Assembly: GCA_024244665.1 (NCBI GenBank)
Contig: JAAEOI010000473.1
Span: 1-33,152, forward strand
Direction: 5' to 3'
DNA length: 33,152 nt
From: Bacteroidota bacterium
GTDB taxonomy: Bacteria > Bacteroidota > Bacteroidia > Bacteroidales > GCA-2748055
A model generated the notes under the pieces. It did not search any database. It was not told where the DNA came from and saw nothing but the letters and a program-made list of their open reading frames with translations. The position numbers and the translations under genes are program-made. Positions within the stretch are counted from its first letter, which is position 1. Every line of letters starts with the position of its first letter. This document shows positions 23,500 to 33,035 of the stretch, piece by piece.

Positions 23500-26112
23500 A
23501 TGATCCACTATTTCAGATTAACACTAATACTTCTGCTGTCTGTCCATGTTTCTGGCAGAGGACAACAAGCATTATCCCCTCTGGTCGCCTCTTTTGAAGA
23601 TCACCAGCTATTAAGGGAGAATTCCCAATTTCGGCTCGACTGGATCTCATTGGGCCCCACGGTAAATTCAGCCAGGGCAGAAGCAATTCAGCTTGACACG
23701 GACCATCCGGGCACTATATATGTCGCCTTCGGATCAGGCGGATTATGGAAGACCGTGAATCATGGTATCACATGGAATCCAATCTTTGAGCATATGCCCT
23801 CTCAGGGAATCGGAGATATTGCCCTGGCACCTTCCAACAACAACATCCTGTATGTCGGAACCGGGGAAAGCTTAAAAAAGGCCAGAAATTTCACAATGCC
23901 CGGAACCGGGGTATACAAGTCGACGAACGCCGGTGAGTCCTGGGAGCACCTGGGACTGAATGATTCATGGCAAATAGGAGAAATTGCAGTCCACCCTGCG
24001 AATCCGGATATCGTGATCGTTTGTGTACTTGGACATTTCTGGTCAAAAAATAAAAACAGGGGCATCTACAGAACATCAAATGGCGGAGAAACCTGGGAAC
24101 ATGTTCTCTACCTGGATGAACAGACAGGTGCAAATGATGTTGTTTTCGCCCCTTCAAATCCGGACATTGTTTACGCGTCCACCTGGGAAAACAATCCAGG
24201 GGTAATGGGAGGAAACAGCGGAATTTTCAGAAGTACCGACGGAGGAGTCACATGGGCTCCTACACGCCAGGGCTTACCTTCCGGACCCATGATTGGAAGA
24301 ATAGGAGTGGCCGTTTCATACAGTAATCCGGACAAAGCATACGCATTAATAGACAACCGGGGAGAAAGCCCATCCTCTGAAGTGTATAAAACAGAGAACG
24401 GTGGCTTGCTCTGGGAAAGGACCCATAATGACGATTTAAATATCTTTTCAGTGATTGGATGGTATTTCACGGATATCTATGTGAGTCCTGAAAATGACAA
24501 TGAGATATTTGGACTTGGTGTCAGAATGGGGTATAGTTCAGATGGAGGGGGAACTTTTTCTCTTGTAGGGGGAAGGGTTTCACACATCACTCCATCTGCG
24601 GCACAGGGCATGCACCTCGACCACTGCGAACTGTGGATCCACCCTGAAAACCCTGATCACCTGGCACTGGCCAATGACGGCGGACTATACATCAGTTACG
24701 ATAAGGGGATGAGCTGGATGCATTACAACAATATCCCGACTGGAGAATTTTACGATGTAACGGTCGACACCCAAAATCCCTATTTGATCTATGGTGGGGT
24801 TCAGGATGATGCCACTGTTTTTGGTCCTTCCACGGAATGGAATCCATCTTTTCCAGATCCGTGGAAGTACCTGTGGATCGATGCCTGGAATGGTGGCGAC
24901 GGATGCGTTACCCAGGTTGACCCTGAAGATTCTAATACGGTCTATTTCAGCAGTCAGAACGGAGCAGCCAGGAGATTGGACAGAAGCAAAGACAGCTCTG
25001 TTTCCATCCGACCATCATTCGGGGAGGGTAAGAAAGATACATTGAAGTTCAATTTTATCACACCCTATTTTATCTCCCCGCACCAATCGAATACTTTATA
25101 TCACGGAGGGAATTTCATTTTTAAAAGCACCGATCGCGGAGATCACTGGCAAATGATCAGCTCTGACCTGACCATATCAGACAGTCCCGAGAAAAAAGCA
25201 CATGCCATGGGTGCACTTGCAGAGTCTCCTCTGGGAAAAGGCTTGCTTTATGCAGGGACAGATCGTGGAGCCTTCTGGGTATCCAGGGATGACGGAGTAA
25301 CCTGGCAGGAGCACTCTGACAGAATCGCCAATCACTATATAAGAAGTATCTGTCCCTCCCGCTTCAGTCAGGGAAGGGTCTATATGGCCATGACCGGTCT
25401 GAATAATGACACTTTGGGATGTTTTCTATATGCATCCGAAGATGATGGAAATCATTGGAAACCAATCAATGCCAATCTACCGGATGAACCGGCAAATGTG
25501 ATTTTGGAAGACCCGGTCAATGAAAACATCCTCTACGCGGGATTGCACCGTGGAGTCTATATTTCAATTGACAGGGGCACCAGCTGGTCTTATCTGGGTA
25601 TGCAGATGCCGGTCACCAGTATTGCAGACCTGGAAATACATGAACCCTCCATGGACTTAATTGCTGCCACCCATGGTCGGGGCATCTATAAAATGAATTT
25701 GAAACCCATTCAGGAAAGATATCAATCGACCTTGAAGTTGAACGAAACAAGGCTCTTTGACATACCGCTGTCATACCGACCCTGGCACAACGACACACAT
25801 AAAGAGGCCAACTACAGAACACTGAAAAAAACAGCCATTACTTTCTGGCTTTCCGAAGACCAGCCGGTAAAACTAGAGTTATTTAATGCCGGGCAGCAAA
25901 AAATATGGTTTAAAGAAATGGATGGAAGGGAAGGATTCAACCAGTATCGCTGGGATCTGGTATTCCAGCGGGAGGAGAACAATCTCCCCTATTTTATTCA
26001 TTATGCAAAGTTTCTTGAAAGTGGAATTTATGAGATCATCCTGAAAACCGGGGAAGGGGATTACCCAGATAAATTCGAGGTAAGGGAAAGTGTGTCCCCC
26101 AATGTTCAATAA
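23500..26112 (+). CDS. Secreted Asp-box (BNR/VPS10-like) beta-propeller protein
   Basis: I chose the ATG at 23500 because a signal peptide (MIHYFRLTLILLLSVHVSG) starts there; an upstream ATG at 23452 would add 16 residues before it and lies 7 nt after the previous stop. The mature protein is a large propeller with about ten Asp-box repeats (S/T-x-D-x-G-x-T-W type), for example KTVNHGITW, KSTNAGESW, RSTDGGVTW, FKSTDRGDHW, WVSRDDGVTW and ISIDRGTSW. A C-terminal region (about 760-870) looks like an immunoglobulin-like fold (WDLVFQREENNLPY). Such proteins are annotated as VPS10/sortilin-like or GH74-like, but the fold alone does not prove hydrolase activity. Co-transcription with the GH36-like gene suggests glycan binding or degradation at the cell surface or outside. 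Confidence 0.85.
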   Translation: MIHYFRLTLILLLSVHVSGRGQQALSPLVASFEDHQLLRENSQFRLDWISLGPTVNSARAEAIQLDTDHPGTIYVAFGSGGLWKTVNHGITWNPIFEHMPSQGIGDIALAPSNNNILYVGTGESLKKARNFTMPGTGVYKSTNAGESWEHLGLNDSWQIGEIAVHPANPDIVIVCVLGHFWSKNKNRGIYRTSNGGETWEHVLYLDEQTGANDVVFAPSNPDIVYASTWENNPGVMGGNSGIFRSTDGGVTWAPTRQGLPSGPMIGRIGVAVSYSNPDKAYALIDNRGESPSSEVYKTENGGLLWERTHNDDLNIFSVIGWYFTDIYVSPENDNEIFGLGVRMGYSSDGGGTFSLVGGRVSHITPSAAQGMHLDHCELWIHPENPDHLALANDGGLYISYDKGMSWMHYNNIPTGEFYDVTVDTQNPYLIYGGVQDDATVFGPSTEWNPSFPDPWKYLWIDAWNGGDGCVTQVDPEDSNTVYFSSQNGAARRLDRSKDSSVSIRPSFGEGKKDTLKFNFITPYFISPHQSNTLYHGGNFIFKSTDRGDHWQMISSDLTISDSPEKKAHAMGALAESPLGKGLLYAGTDRGAFWVSRDDGVTWQEHSDRIANHYIRSICPSRFSQGRVYMAMTGLNNDTLGCFLYASEDDGNHWKPINANLPDEPANVILEDPVNENILYAGLHRGVYISIDRGTSWSYLGMQMPVTSIADLEIHEPSMDLIAATHGRGIYKMNLKPIQERYQSTLKLNETRLFDIPLSYRPWHNDTHKEANYRTLKKTAITFWLSEDQPVKLELFNAGQQKIWFKEMDGREGFNQYRWDLVFQREENNLPYFIHYAKFLESGIYEIILKTGEGDYPDKFEVRESVSPNVQ

Positions 26113-26129
26113 AGATTGACTGCAGGGTA

Positions 26130-28658
26130 CTAGAAAAACAATTCAATATTACTTCTCCCGTTTTTCCCTGAAGATGCAGAAACTCTGATAAATTGCCCAC
26201 TCTGCTCAAAAGACACCTGTGCGCTACTACTTTTCACCGAAACAGCTCTGTACTTTGCTCCTTCAGGGATGGCAATTGTCAGGATCATGGTTTCACCTTT
26301 GATTAAATCAGCGGTAAATTCCAGTCTCTTTTTCCGGCGATCCCAGGTTGTATTACTCAGCTCCATCATACCGCACATTACATGCCGGTTCGTGCCTAAT
26401 ATCTGGGGGTAATTTTCGACCTGCCTAAGGGAATATACCAGGGCCTCTCCGGCTAAAAGATCAGCTGATAAAACACCTGTTCCTGCAATGATACCAAGAG
26501 GTTTTTGATTCCAGAAATCAAATACGTAATATTCTCTACCGCTATTCAAATCCAGCGACCCGGTATTTGCCTGATCACCCGAAACGGGTGCTGAGATTGT
26601 TTTAAGCATGGCAATATTCTTCCTTTTATCCGGTACATCATTGTTAACTAGAATTACCTGCTTCCATTTCTCGTCAACCGTATAAACATATACCTCGGGA
26701 TGTGTTTTTTCGAGGAGCAGGTCCGCAGGTCTGAATGATTTTCCATTGGGCAGAACCGGAAAAAGACGGGTAAGATCATATCTCATCTCTTCTGTCAATT
26801 TTCCAAAACTCGTTCCCAGCTCAATTCTTCCAGATAGCAGTCCAATCATGGTTAAGAAAGTTCGTCTGTGAGTCCGATCCAATTCCACACCATTTTGATG
26901 GAAACTTTTACCATCAGGATAATACCTGAAAACAGTACCCTGCTTATACCATCTTAGCCCTATACGTGATGACATTTCAGGTTCAAAATGACTTGCATCA
27001 GGCCACACCCGCTGAAGATCAACGACACCGGCATTACAATCGGTCCGGGGAACATTTGCCAGTTTAAAGCCCATAATCCGCTCATGGATATATGCATCCT
27101 CTCCCATTCCTTCTCTACATAATTCAAATATTTTACGATAGGCCGAAATGGTTGTATAGGTCTTATCATCAAACCCGCCATCTTTTGCCCATCCTGATTC
27201 GGGGTAGTCAAACTTGATACCAACGACCCCATCCTTGCCCAATCGAGTCCACATTTTCAACAAATAGTCCTGGAATCCGGAATTTGTGAAATCATATCTT
27301 ACAAGTGTCCTGGCATGCAAATGATCTTCATAAAGCAGCGAAATATCATCATTCAACATCCAATCGGGGTGTGCCAGGGCGAAGTCATTACTTGGCATAG
27401 ATCCCTGGACATAGGTGAAGACTTTCCCGCCCATACTGTCTATTTTACCGGCAAATTTCGAGAAAGTTTCGTATGGCTTTTGCAGGGATCCATATTTGGA
27501 CCAATGCTCGTCGTCCCACCATCCCTGCTGTGTATTGCCATCGTCCGAATAGCAGTAATAGTCAGGCTCCAGTCGCAGTGCTACAGTTGTGTAATTTGTA
27601 ATACCTGAATCCAGGGCAATCTTCATTTGCTTAACCAATGCTGCCGAATTATTGGTCGGTGTACCATCCCCATACTCTTTCATCGACGTCATCCATCCAC
27701 ATAAGGTGGGGAAATCATATGCATTCGGATTTGCATTGTTCGCCTTGGCTAAGGATTTACCATAACGCTCCAGTGAAATAAAGGGATCTGCGCTTACAAT
27801 ATCCACATAATAACTATCCTTCGATGTCCACAATTCTCCCGGCTCTATTCGTTTTCCCTGAGGATCATGAATCATGAGTGTCATAAATGACTGTTTCAGG
27901 ATTGGCGAACCTGTTTTTGCACCTGTTGCTAACTTATAAAGATAATCTCTACGCCCCTTTGCTTTTTTATGAAATTCGACCGTACGCATAAATTCAGCAT
28001 AGGCCAGTCCTCCGGCAACAATGGTTCTCCGTTTATTACCAGACAAATTATCTTTATAGCTTAGCATTGCACTGTTATGGGCTTCGATTTCCCAGGTCGA
28101 TTCTACAAAATTCGGTTCCGCTCCGGCTCCTCCACGCAAAACTCTTGGTTCAATATATTTCTGATTTTCAAACAATACTCCATTGAGCAAAACCTCTGCT
28201 CTTCGGGCCCGGATGGTAAAATCCTTGTTGTTTTTCACCCCCCAGCCAATCACAAAAAACGGGCTGGTCTGATATACTGTGATGTCAAGGAATCGCGAAG
28301 GATCATAGCTGTCATGTGGCAAATACCAAACGCGCAAGATCTCACCAGATCCAAGATTGTCAACAACACTACCCAGGCGCTCTGCCTTGTAACTATATTT
28401 TGGTTCAGTCCATCCGCCCTGCCCAACCCGGAACCAGGCATCTTTAAAAACCAGAGTATGGTCCGATTTATCAATTCCGGAATAGCTTCCATTGGACAGA
28501 TCAAATTCAATAGCAAGAAGGCTATTTTCGATTATTGCATGCCCGGCAGTAAGCTCAATCTGAACTTCTGACTGAGCAAGAGCACAATTACAAATCAAAC
28601 TGAGAGTGAAAACAGATAAGATTAGTTTATGCTTTATCCTCACAATTGTGATTCTCAT
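26130..28658 (-). CDS. Second GH36-like (clan GH-D) glycoside hydrolase, secreted
   Basis: This 842-residue protein has a signal peptide (ending NCALAQ at about 29). An N-terminal beta domain (about 30-290) precedes a TIM barrel (about 310-620) with a GH36-like nucleophile segment VGIKFDYPESGW (Lys482, Asp484). Acid/base candidates are Asp540, Asp547 and Asp554 in RTDCNAGVVDLQRVWPDAS. A C-terminal beta domain carries YVFDFWNQKPLG (about 711-722), a motif also in the protein at 20517-23444, so the two are distant paralogues. It lacks the discoidin-like tail. It is 12 nt downstream of the sulfatase gene, forming an operon with it, and ends 17 nt from the convergent propeller gene. Substrate probably alpha-linked galactose, fucose or a related sugar; it may fall outside named families. 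Confidence 0.8.
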   Translation of the reverse strand: MRITIVRIKHKLILSVFTLSLICNCALAQSEVQIELTAGHAIIENSLLAIEFDLSNGSYSGIDKSDHTLVFKDAWFRVGQGGWTEPKYSYKAERLGSVVDNLGSGEILRVWYLPHDSYDPSRFLDITVYQTSPFFVIGWGVKNNKDFTIRARRAEVLLNGVLFENQKYIEPRVLRGGAGAEPNFVESTWEIEAHNSAMLSYKDNLSGNKRRTIVAGGLAYAEFMRTVEFHKKAKGRRDYLYKLATGAKTGSPILKQSFMTLMIHDPQGKRIEPGELWTSKDSYYVDIVSADPFISLERYGKSLAKANNANPNAYDFPTLCGWMTSMKEYGDGTPTNNSAALVKQMKIALDSGITNYTTVALRLEPDYYCYSDDGNTQQGWWDDEHWSKYGSLQKPYETFSKFAGKIDSMGGKVFTYVQGSMPSNDFALAHPDWMLNDDISLLYEDHLHARTLVRYDFTNSGFQDYLLKMWTRLGKDGVVGIKFDYPESGWAKDGGFDDKTYTTISAYRKIFELCREGMGEDAYIHERIMGFKLANVPRTDCNAGVVDLQRVWPDASHFEPEMSSRIGLRWYKQGTVFRYYPDGKSFHQNGVELDRTHRRTFLTMIGLLSGRIELGTSFGKLTEEMRYDLTRLFPVLPNGKSFRPADLLLEKTHPEVYVYTVDEKWKQVILVNNDVPDKRKNIAMLKTISAPVSGDQANTGSLDLNSGREYYVFDFWNQKPLGIIAGTGVLSADLLAGEALVYSLRQVENYPQILGTNRHVMCGMMELSNTTWDRRKKRLEFTADLIKGETMILTIAIPEGAKYRAVSVKSSSAQVSFEQSGQFIRVSASSGKNGRSNIELFF

Positions 28659-28670
28659 TATTTCACATTC

Positions 28671-30173
28671 CTAAATATCACCACTAAGTCCTTCATCTCT
28701 CATTTCTCTCCATAATCCAACCATCTCCTTTTCCATGGAGCTGACCCTTTCCGGTTCCTGTTTTGAAATATCGTTCACCTGCATCGGATCACCAGCCATC
28801 TCATACAACTCAAACTTCACAGGATCATATGCGGCCATCCAGGCTCTCAAATTCAAAGAATCCGGTTTTTCGGGCAACCAGCCTATAAGTGTGTAGCCAT
28901 CCTTTCTCATTGCCATCTGAGGCATCCGAAAATAGGTGTCTTCATGGTTTGGGTAAAACCAGACAGAGGGCACATCCCTGGAGACTTCCTTCTGCAGGAA
29001 TGCATTGAAAGCATCAACGCCGTCAATCGCGCGATCAACAGGGAGTGTTGCATCTGCCAATTCACAGAGGGTCGGAAGAATATCCGTACCATTGAAAAGT
29101 ATATCGCTGACCGTACCTTCATGAATCACGCCTGGCAGCCTGGCGATTCCGGGAACCCTGTGACCTCCTTCATATGGAAATCTCTTCATGCCCCTTAATT
29201 CACCCGGGGTGCCAAAACATTTATCCCGGATCGGGTCATCCCACAGTCCCAGTGACTCTTCAATGGTAACAGGAGTTTCCGGTCCGTTGTCAGAGGTAAA
29301 TAATACAAGGGTGTTTTTTGACAAACCAAGCCGGTCAAGTGTACTCATTAATCGTCCAAAGGCATTGTCAAGCTGGGTTACGGTTCCGTAATACTCCTTT
29401 TTGTATGCCGAGATATCCTTTCCCGGCCGGCTCACCCTGCCGTACGCAATCCCTTTTTCAAGACCGTTTGTCTCTGTGTTATCATACATCTGCTTGTATT
29501 CAGCAGGTGGATTAATTGGGGTGTGTGGCTCATGAGAGGCCAAATACATAAAGAAAGGCCTGTCTCCGTCTCTTTTATGCTCCAGCCATTCACAGGCCTC
29601 ATCGACGATTACATCGCAATACCATCCATCAACTTCACCCACCGGTTCTCCATTGAGGATGAATTTTTTTGCATTGGCCGGACCATCAAAGGCATTGACT
29701 GTAGTTCCCATCCAGTAATCGAATCCCTGGTCTCCCGGCCCCGGTTGATCCCTTCTGCCTTTCTCAAGAGTAGAGAGGTGCCACTTTCCCCAGAAACTGG
29801 TCTGATACCCCTTCTCCTTCAGAATCTCTGCTATGGTGACTTCTTCATTCCGCAAATGAGTCTTACCTCCGGCGATGTAAAAAAAACCGCTCCGGTAGGG
29901 ATTCCTGCCGGTCAATAAAGCGGCTCTTGATGGTGAGCAAACCGTTCCTCCCGAGTGTAAGTCGGTCATCCGCACTCCTTCAGAGGCCAGCTTATCTATA
30001 TTCGGGGTCTGAATAATCGGGTTTCCATAGCAACCAAGATCCCCATAGCCCAGGTCATCGGCCAGGAAAACAATGATATTTGGCTGATCTGCCTCTTTCG
30101 CACAGCCCCCGATTAGTAAAAGTAATGTGAATAGTGCTATAACTTTTTGTGAGTTTATCATGCTAATATTCAT
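28671..30173 (-). CDS. Sulfatase (S1 family), lipoprotein
   Basis: This 500-residue protein has a lipoprotein signal (IGGC, Cys24); Met1 and Met5 are both possible starts. PNIIVFLADDLGYGDLG (about 31-47) gives the calcium-binding Asp pair. The formylglycine motif is C-S-P-S-R at 79-83 in VCSPSRAALLTGR. GKWHLS and FTSDNGPETP complete the usual S1 sites. Length is normal for the family. It is about 100 residues shorter than the sulfatase at 6977-8785 and distinct from it, so the two probably attack different sulfate positions. The GH36-like gene follows after 12 nt. The 148-nt gap upstream, with a 12-bp direct repeat, suggests its own promoter. Cytoplasmic maturation by an anSME-type enzyme encoded elsewhere is required by family logic. 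Confidence 0.94.
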   Translation of the reverse strand: MNISMINSQKVIALFTLLLLIGGCAKEADQPNIIVFLADDLGYGDLGCYGNPIIQTPNIDKLASEGVRMTDLHSGGTVCSPSRAALLTGRNPYRSGFFYIAGGKTHLRNEEVTIAEILKEKGYQTSFWGKWHLSTLEKGRRDQPGPGDQGFDYWMGTTVNAFDGPANAKKFILNGEPVGEVDGWYCDVIVDEACEWLEHKRDGDRPFFMYLASHEPHTPINPPAEYKQMYDNTETNGLEKGIAYGRVSRPGKDISAYKKEYYGTVTQLDNAFGRLMSTLDRLGLSKNTLVLFTSDNGPETPVTIEESLGLWDDPIRDKCFGTPGELRGMKRFPYEGGHRVPGIARLPGVIHEGTVSDILFNGTDILPTLCELADATLPVDRAIDGVDAFNAFLQKEVSRDVPSVWFYPNHEDTYFRMPQMAMRKDGYTLIGWLPEKPDSLNLRAWMAAYDPVKFELYEMAGDPMQVNDISKQEPERVSSMEKEMVGLWREMRDEGLSGDI

Positions 30174-30185
30174 ATAAAACAGAAT

Positions 30186-30221
30186 GCATTTTTATCAATA
30201 TATCGACGGGCATTTTTATCA
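30186..30221 (-). promoter_or_regulatory. 12-bp direct repeat upstream of sulfatase operon
   Basis: GCATTTTTATCA occurs at 30186-30197 and 30210-30221, an exact 12-bp repeat with a 24-bp period. It starts 13 nt upstream of the sulfatase start codon at 30173. On the minus strand it reads TGATAAAAATGC twice. Paired direct repeats about two helical turns apart are a common operator layout. The regulator is unknown. Confidence 0.4.
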
Positions 30222-30321
30222 CCTGCAGTCTCCCATTTCCGTGCAAACTGCGTCACACAAAATAACAGAGAGATGATTGATACTACAAGTTTCATTGATA
30301 TGGGAATTATAAAATCTTCAA

Positions 30322-32781
30322 CTACTTCCTGCTTAGAGTATAGAGTCCTCCCTCTGTGGTTTTGAATGTAAAAGAACCATCTTCATTCTCCTTTGTTGCT
30401 ACTTTTTTTCCTTTGGAAGTAACTTTGATTTTCCCTCCGGCATCAATGCGGCAGGTATTGCCATACTTTGATAAAATCTCAACTTCGGTAATCTCCTTTT
30501 CATTCCATTTCATCTGTAACTCAAATCCGCCACGGGCACAAACACCGTCAAAGGCTCCCTTACTCCATTCATCGGGCAGCGCAGGCAACAGATCGATCAC
30601 GCCTTCATGTGATTGAATCAACATCTCTGTGATACCCGCTGCAACGCCCTGTGTTCCGTCAATCTGAAGCGGAGTAAAACACTTGGCAAGAAGCTGCGGA
30701 TAGCTTTGCTCTGCGATGTAGCCTTTGAAAATCTGCCTGGCCCTGTTACCATCATATAATCTGGCCCAGAGTGCCATTTTCCATCCTCTGGAAAAACCAG
30801 TGCCGCCATCACCCCTCTGCTCAAGCACAGCTTTACAACCATCTATAAACTGAGGTGTGTTCTTTGCGGAGATTACGTTGCCGGGATAGAGTCCGTACAT
30901 ATGTGAAAAATGCCTGTGCTTATCCTCCATCTGCTCCAGGTCTTCGGCCCACTCCTGCAGAGTGCCATCTTTTCCGATCTGGGGTGGAACAAGCTTGCCT
31001 CTTGCTTCATTTACATTGGCCACAAATTCCTTATCCTGACCCAGTATTTCTGCCGCTTCAACATAGTATCCGAACAGGTCAATCAGTATCTGATTATCAA
31101 TAGAAGCACCATAACATATGGTAGTAAAATAGTAGGAGCCTGTCACTTCGTCGAAAAAATATCGATAGCCCGGCCCCTTGGGAGGATTTTCAGGTGAGGT
31201 GGATGGACTGGTAACCAGCCATTTACCATTGGGGTGCTCGATAAGAAAATCCATGAAAAACTGAACGGATCCCCTGATTACCGGATAGATCTCCTTCAGG
31301 TATTCCGTATCCGGATTGAAGAGGTAATGCTCGTATAATTGGGTGGTAAGCCAGGCTCCGCCGGTGGTAAATGTCCCCCAGCAGGGGCCATCCATGGGAG
31401 CAGCTACCCTCCATATATCTGTATTCTGATGAAACACCCATCCTTTGGCGCCATAATGTGCCTTTGCTACCTGCGATCCCTGGTCAGTAAGCTCTTTAAC
31501 CAGTGTAATCAAGGGCTCTGCACAATCGGAAAGATTACCGCTTTCAACAGGCCAGTAATTCATTTCAAGGTTGATGTTGGTGGTATATTTTGAGTCCCAC
31601 GAAGGGTTCATATCCTCATTCCAGATCCCCTGAAGATTGGCTGCCTCAGTTCCCTCCCTTGAAGTAGATATCAAAACGTAACGGGCAAAATTATAGCAAA
31701 GCGAAGCCAGGTTGGGATCGGCATGGTCCGCAAATCCGGTCATCCGTTGATCTGTTGGAAGGAAGGAGTTATCTGTCTTTGGCAGATCCAATGAAACCCT
31801 GCTAAAAAATGTTTGATAATCCTTCACTGCCTCTGCAAACATCTCATTCGGGGATTTACCCTGAATCTGGTTCAGATATGATGCTACACGTGTATCGGGA
31901 TCCCCGCTTACATCCTTGTAGCTGACAAAATTAGTAGCCGCAACAATGGCAATGGTTACGGCATCGGCGTTCTTTACGATCAGATCAATTTCATTCACCT
32001 CCACGCTACCTCCTTCAGGTAAGGCCTTAAGTTGGGCTTTATATCTCAGCGCTCCCTCAACACCCATATAATCGGCCGATCTACCATTCACTACCAGTCC
32101 ATCCTGATCCACGCCATCCATCCTGAAATAGTCTGTTGCATAGTTTGAGTGTGCCTGGTTCCTGCAGCCCCGGAGCTGGGCTCTGAACGAAATACTTCCT
32201 GGTTTACTGGCGGTTAAGCGAACCAGTATCACCTGGTCGGGCTCTGATGATACTATTTCCCTTTTATATGTAATGCCGCCTACAGTGTATTCGACACAGG
32301 TGATTCCTGTTTCAAGATCGAGCCAACGTTTGTAGTCGCTTACTTCTTCCTGGTTTTCAAAAAAGAGATGAAGATTGGCAAGTGATTGATATTTCTGCTG
32401 CTCCACCGGATAACCCATCATATACCTGCCGAACAATCTATGTGCTTTTATGGGCTCTCCTTCAAAAAGATATTTCTGAATATCAGGCAAAACTTCAGCA
32501 CCGCCCTCTACAACTGTCGAATATGGCCCCCCTGACCAGTAGGTCTCCTCGTTTAACTGGATGCGTTCTTCGCCATATTTACCAAAAACCATGGCACCAA
32601 GCCGACCGTTCCCAACCGGAAGGGCTTCCTCCCAGGCTGATGCAGGTGATGCATACCACATTAGGGTGGCAGGATTAAAATCATTATTATCAATATCTAC
32701 AGACTTCATAAGCTCCTGAGCACTAAGTCCAAGTGAGATTGATAAAACCAGAATCAAAAACGTGCTTGTAGTATGTTTCAT
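30322..32781 (-). CDS. GH95 alpha-L-fucosidase/alpha-L-galactosidase, secreted
   Basis: This 819-residue protein has a signal peptide (residues 1-21, ending GLSAQ). Hallmarks of GH95 run through it: WEEALPVGNGRLGAMVFG at about 50-67, LNEETYWSGGP at 76-86, ANLQGIWNEDMNPSWDSKYT before TNINLEMNYWP (Asn402, Asn404), QEWAED (Glu610) and RGDGGTGFSRGWK (Asp658). A C-terminal beta domain has DLLPALPDEWSKG. All expected catalytic residues of this inverting family are present, as is the usual length. It would remove terminal alpha-L-fucose, typically 1,2-linked, or alpha-L-galactose. It lies 148 nt upstream of the sulfatase-GH36-like pair on the same strand. A complete paralogue pair is formed with the divergent protein at 10626-13094. 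Confidence 0.95.
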   Translation of the reverse strand: MKHTTSTFLILVLSISLGLSAQELMKSVDIDNNDFNPATLMWYASPASAWEEALPVGNGRLGAMVFGKYGEERIQLNEETYWSGGPYSTVVEGGAEVLPDIQKYLFEGEPIKAHRLFGRYMMGYPVEQQKYQSLANLHLFFENQEEVSDYKRWLDLETGITCVEYTVGGITYKREIVSSEPDQVILVRLTASKPGSISFRAQLRGCRNQAHSNYATDYFRMDGVDQDGLVVNGRSADYMGVEGALRYKAQLKALPEGGSVEVNEIDLIVKNADAVTIAIVAATNFVSYKDVSGDPDTRVASYLNQIQGKSPNEMFAEAVKDYQTFFSRVSLDLPKTDNSFLPTDQRMTGFADHADPNLASLCYNFARYVLISTSREGTEAANLQGIWNEDMNPSWDSKYTTNINLEMNYWPVESGNLSDCAEPLITLVKELTDQGSQVAKAHYGAKGWVFHQNTDIWRVAAPMDGPCWGTFTTGGAWLTTQLYEHYLFNPDTEYLKEIYPVIRGSVQFFMDFLIEHPNGKWLVTSPSTSPENPPKGPGYRYFFDEVTGSYYFTTICYGASIDNQILIDLFGYYVEAAEILGQDKEFVANVNEARGKLVPPQIGKDGTLQEWAEDLEQMEDKHRHFSHMYGLYPGNVISAKNTPQFIDGCKAVLEQRGDGGTGFSRGWKMALWARLYDGNRARQIFKGYIAEQSYPQLLAKCFTPLQIDGTQGVAAGITEMLIQSHEGVIDLLPALPDEWSKGAFDGVCARGGFELQMKWNEKEITEVEILSKYGNTCRIDAGGKIKVTSKGKKVATKENEDGSFTFKTTEGGLYTLSRK

Positions 32782-32851
32782 ATGCGCAAATTGTTTATGT
32801 TGAATTGTAATGCTTTATGGGAAAATATAAAACTAAAAAAGGTAAAAGAGT

Positions 32852-32877
32852 CAGGTGGTTTTCTGCAACACCACCTG
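32852..32877 (-). terminator. Candidate minus-strand terminator upstream of GH95 gene
   Basis: CAGGTGGT (32852-32859) pairs perfectly with ACCACCTG (32870-32877) around a 10-nt loop. On the minus strand the stem is followed by ACTCTTTTACCTTTTTTAG, a T-rich tract as in intrinsic terminators. It would end a transcript arriving from the right, about 208 nt after the possible stop at 33085, and insulate the GH95 gene. Confidence 0.5.
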
Positions 32878-32890
32878 CTCTGATACCAAT

Positions 32891-32926
32891 TCTAAAACTA
32901 ATACTAAGTCTAAAATTAATATTAGA
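32891..32926. repeat. Imperfect 18-bp tandem duplication
   Basis: TCTAAAACTAATACTAAG (32891-32908) and TCTAAAATTAATATTAGA (32909-32926) match at 14 of 18 positions. They lie about 110-145 nt upstream of the GH95 start in an AT-rich gap. They may be regulator half-sites for the GH95 promoter or simple AT-rich drift. Confidence 0.35.
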
Positions 32927-33035
32927 TCTTTATGTCTAATGAATCTCTTGTTTGAGTTCTGTTTATCTGATATAAAAATATGGAATCCTTCCTTTTCTCT
33001 TAAACAAGATATGTGCTTAAATATGTACTATATTA

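Noticed and set aside
23500..26112. Calling the Asp-box propeller protein a sialidase or GH74 glucanase
   Set aside because: Asp boxes are shared by many propellers. I could not see a sialidase Arg triad or a sure pair of GH74 catalytic Asp residues.
28077..28571. 164-codon open frame on the plus strand
   Set aside because: It is antisense to the GH36-like gene at 26130-28658, whose protein has a signal peptide and family motifs in this part. The plus-strand translation has no recognisable features.
30192..30204. Third copy of the shared element, based on ATCAATATAT at about 30195
   Set aside because: Only this 10-mer matches. The TTATGATGTAATTAT block and the TTTG end are missing, and in this orientation it does not face a gene start.
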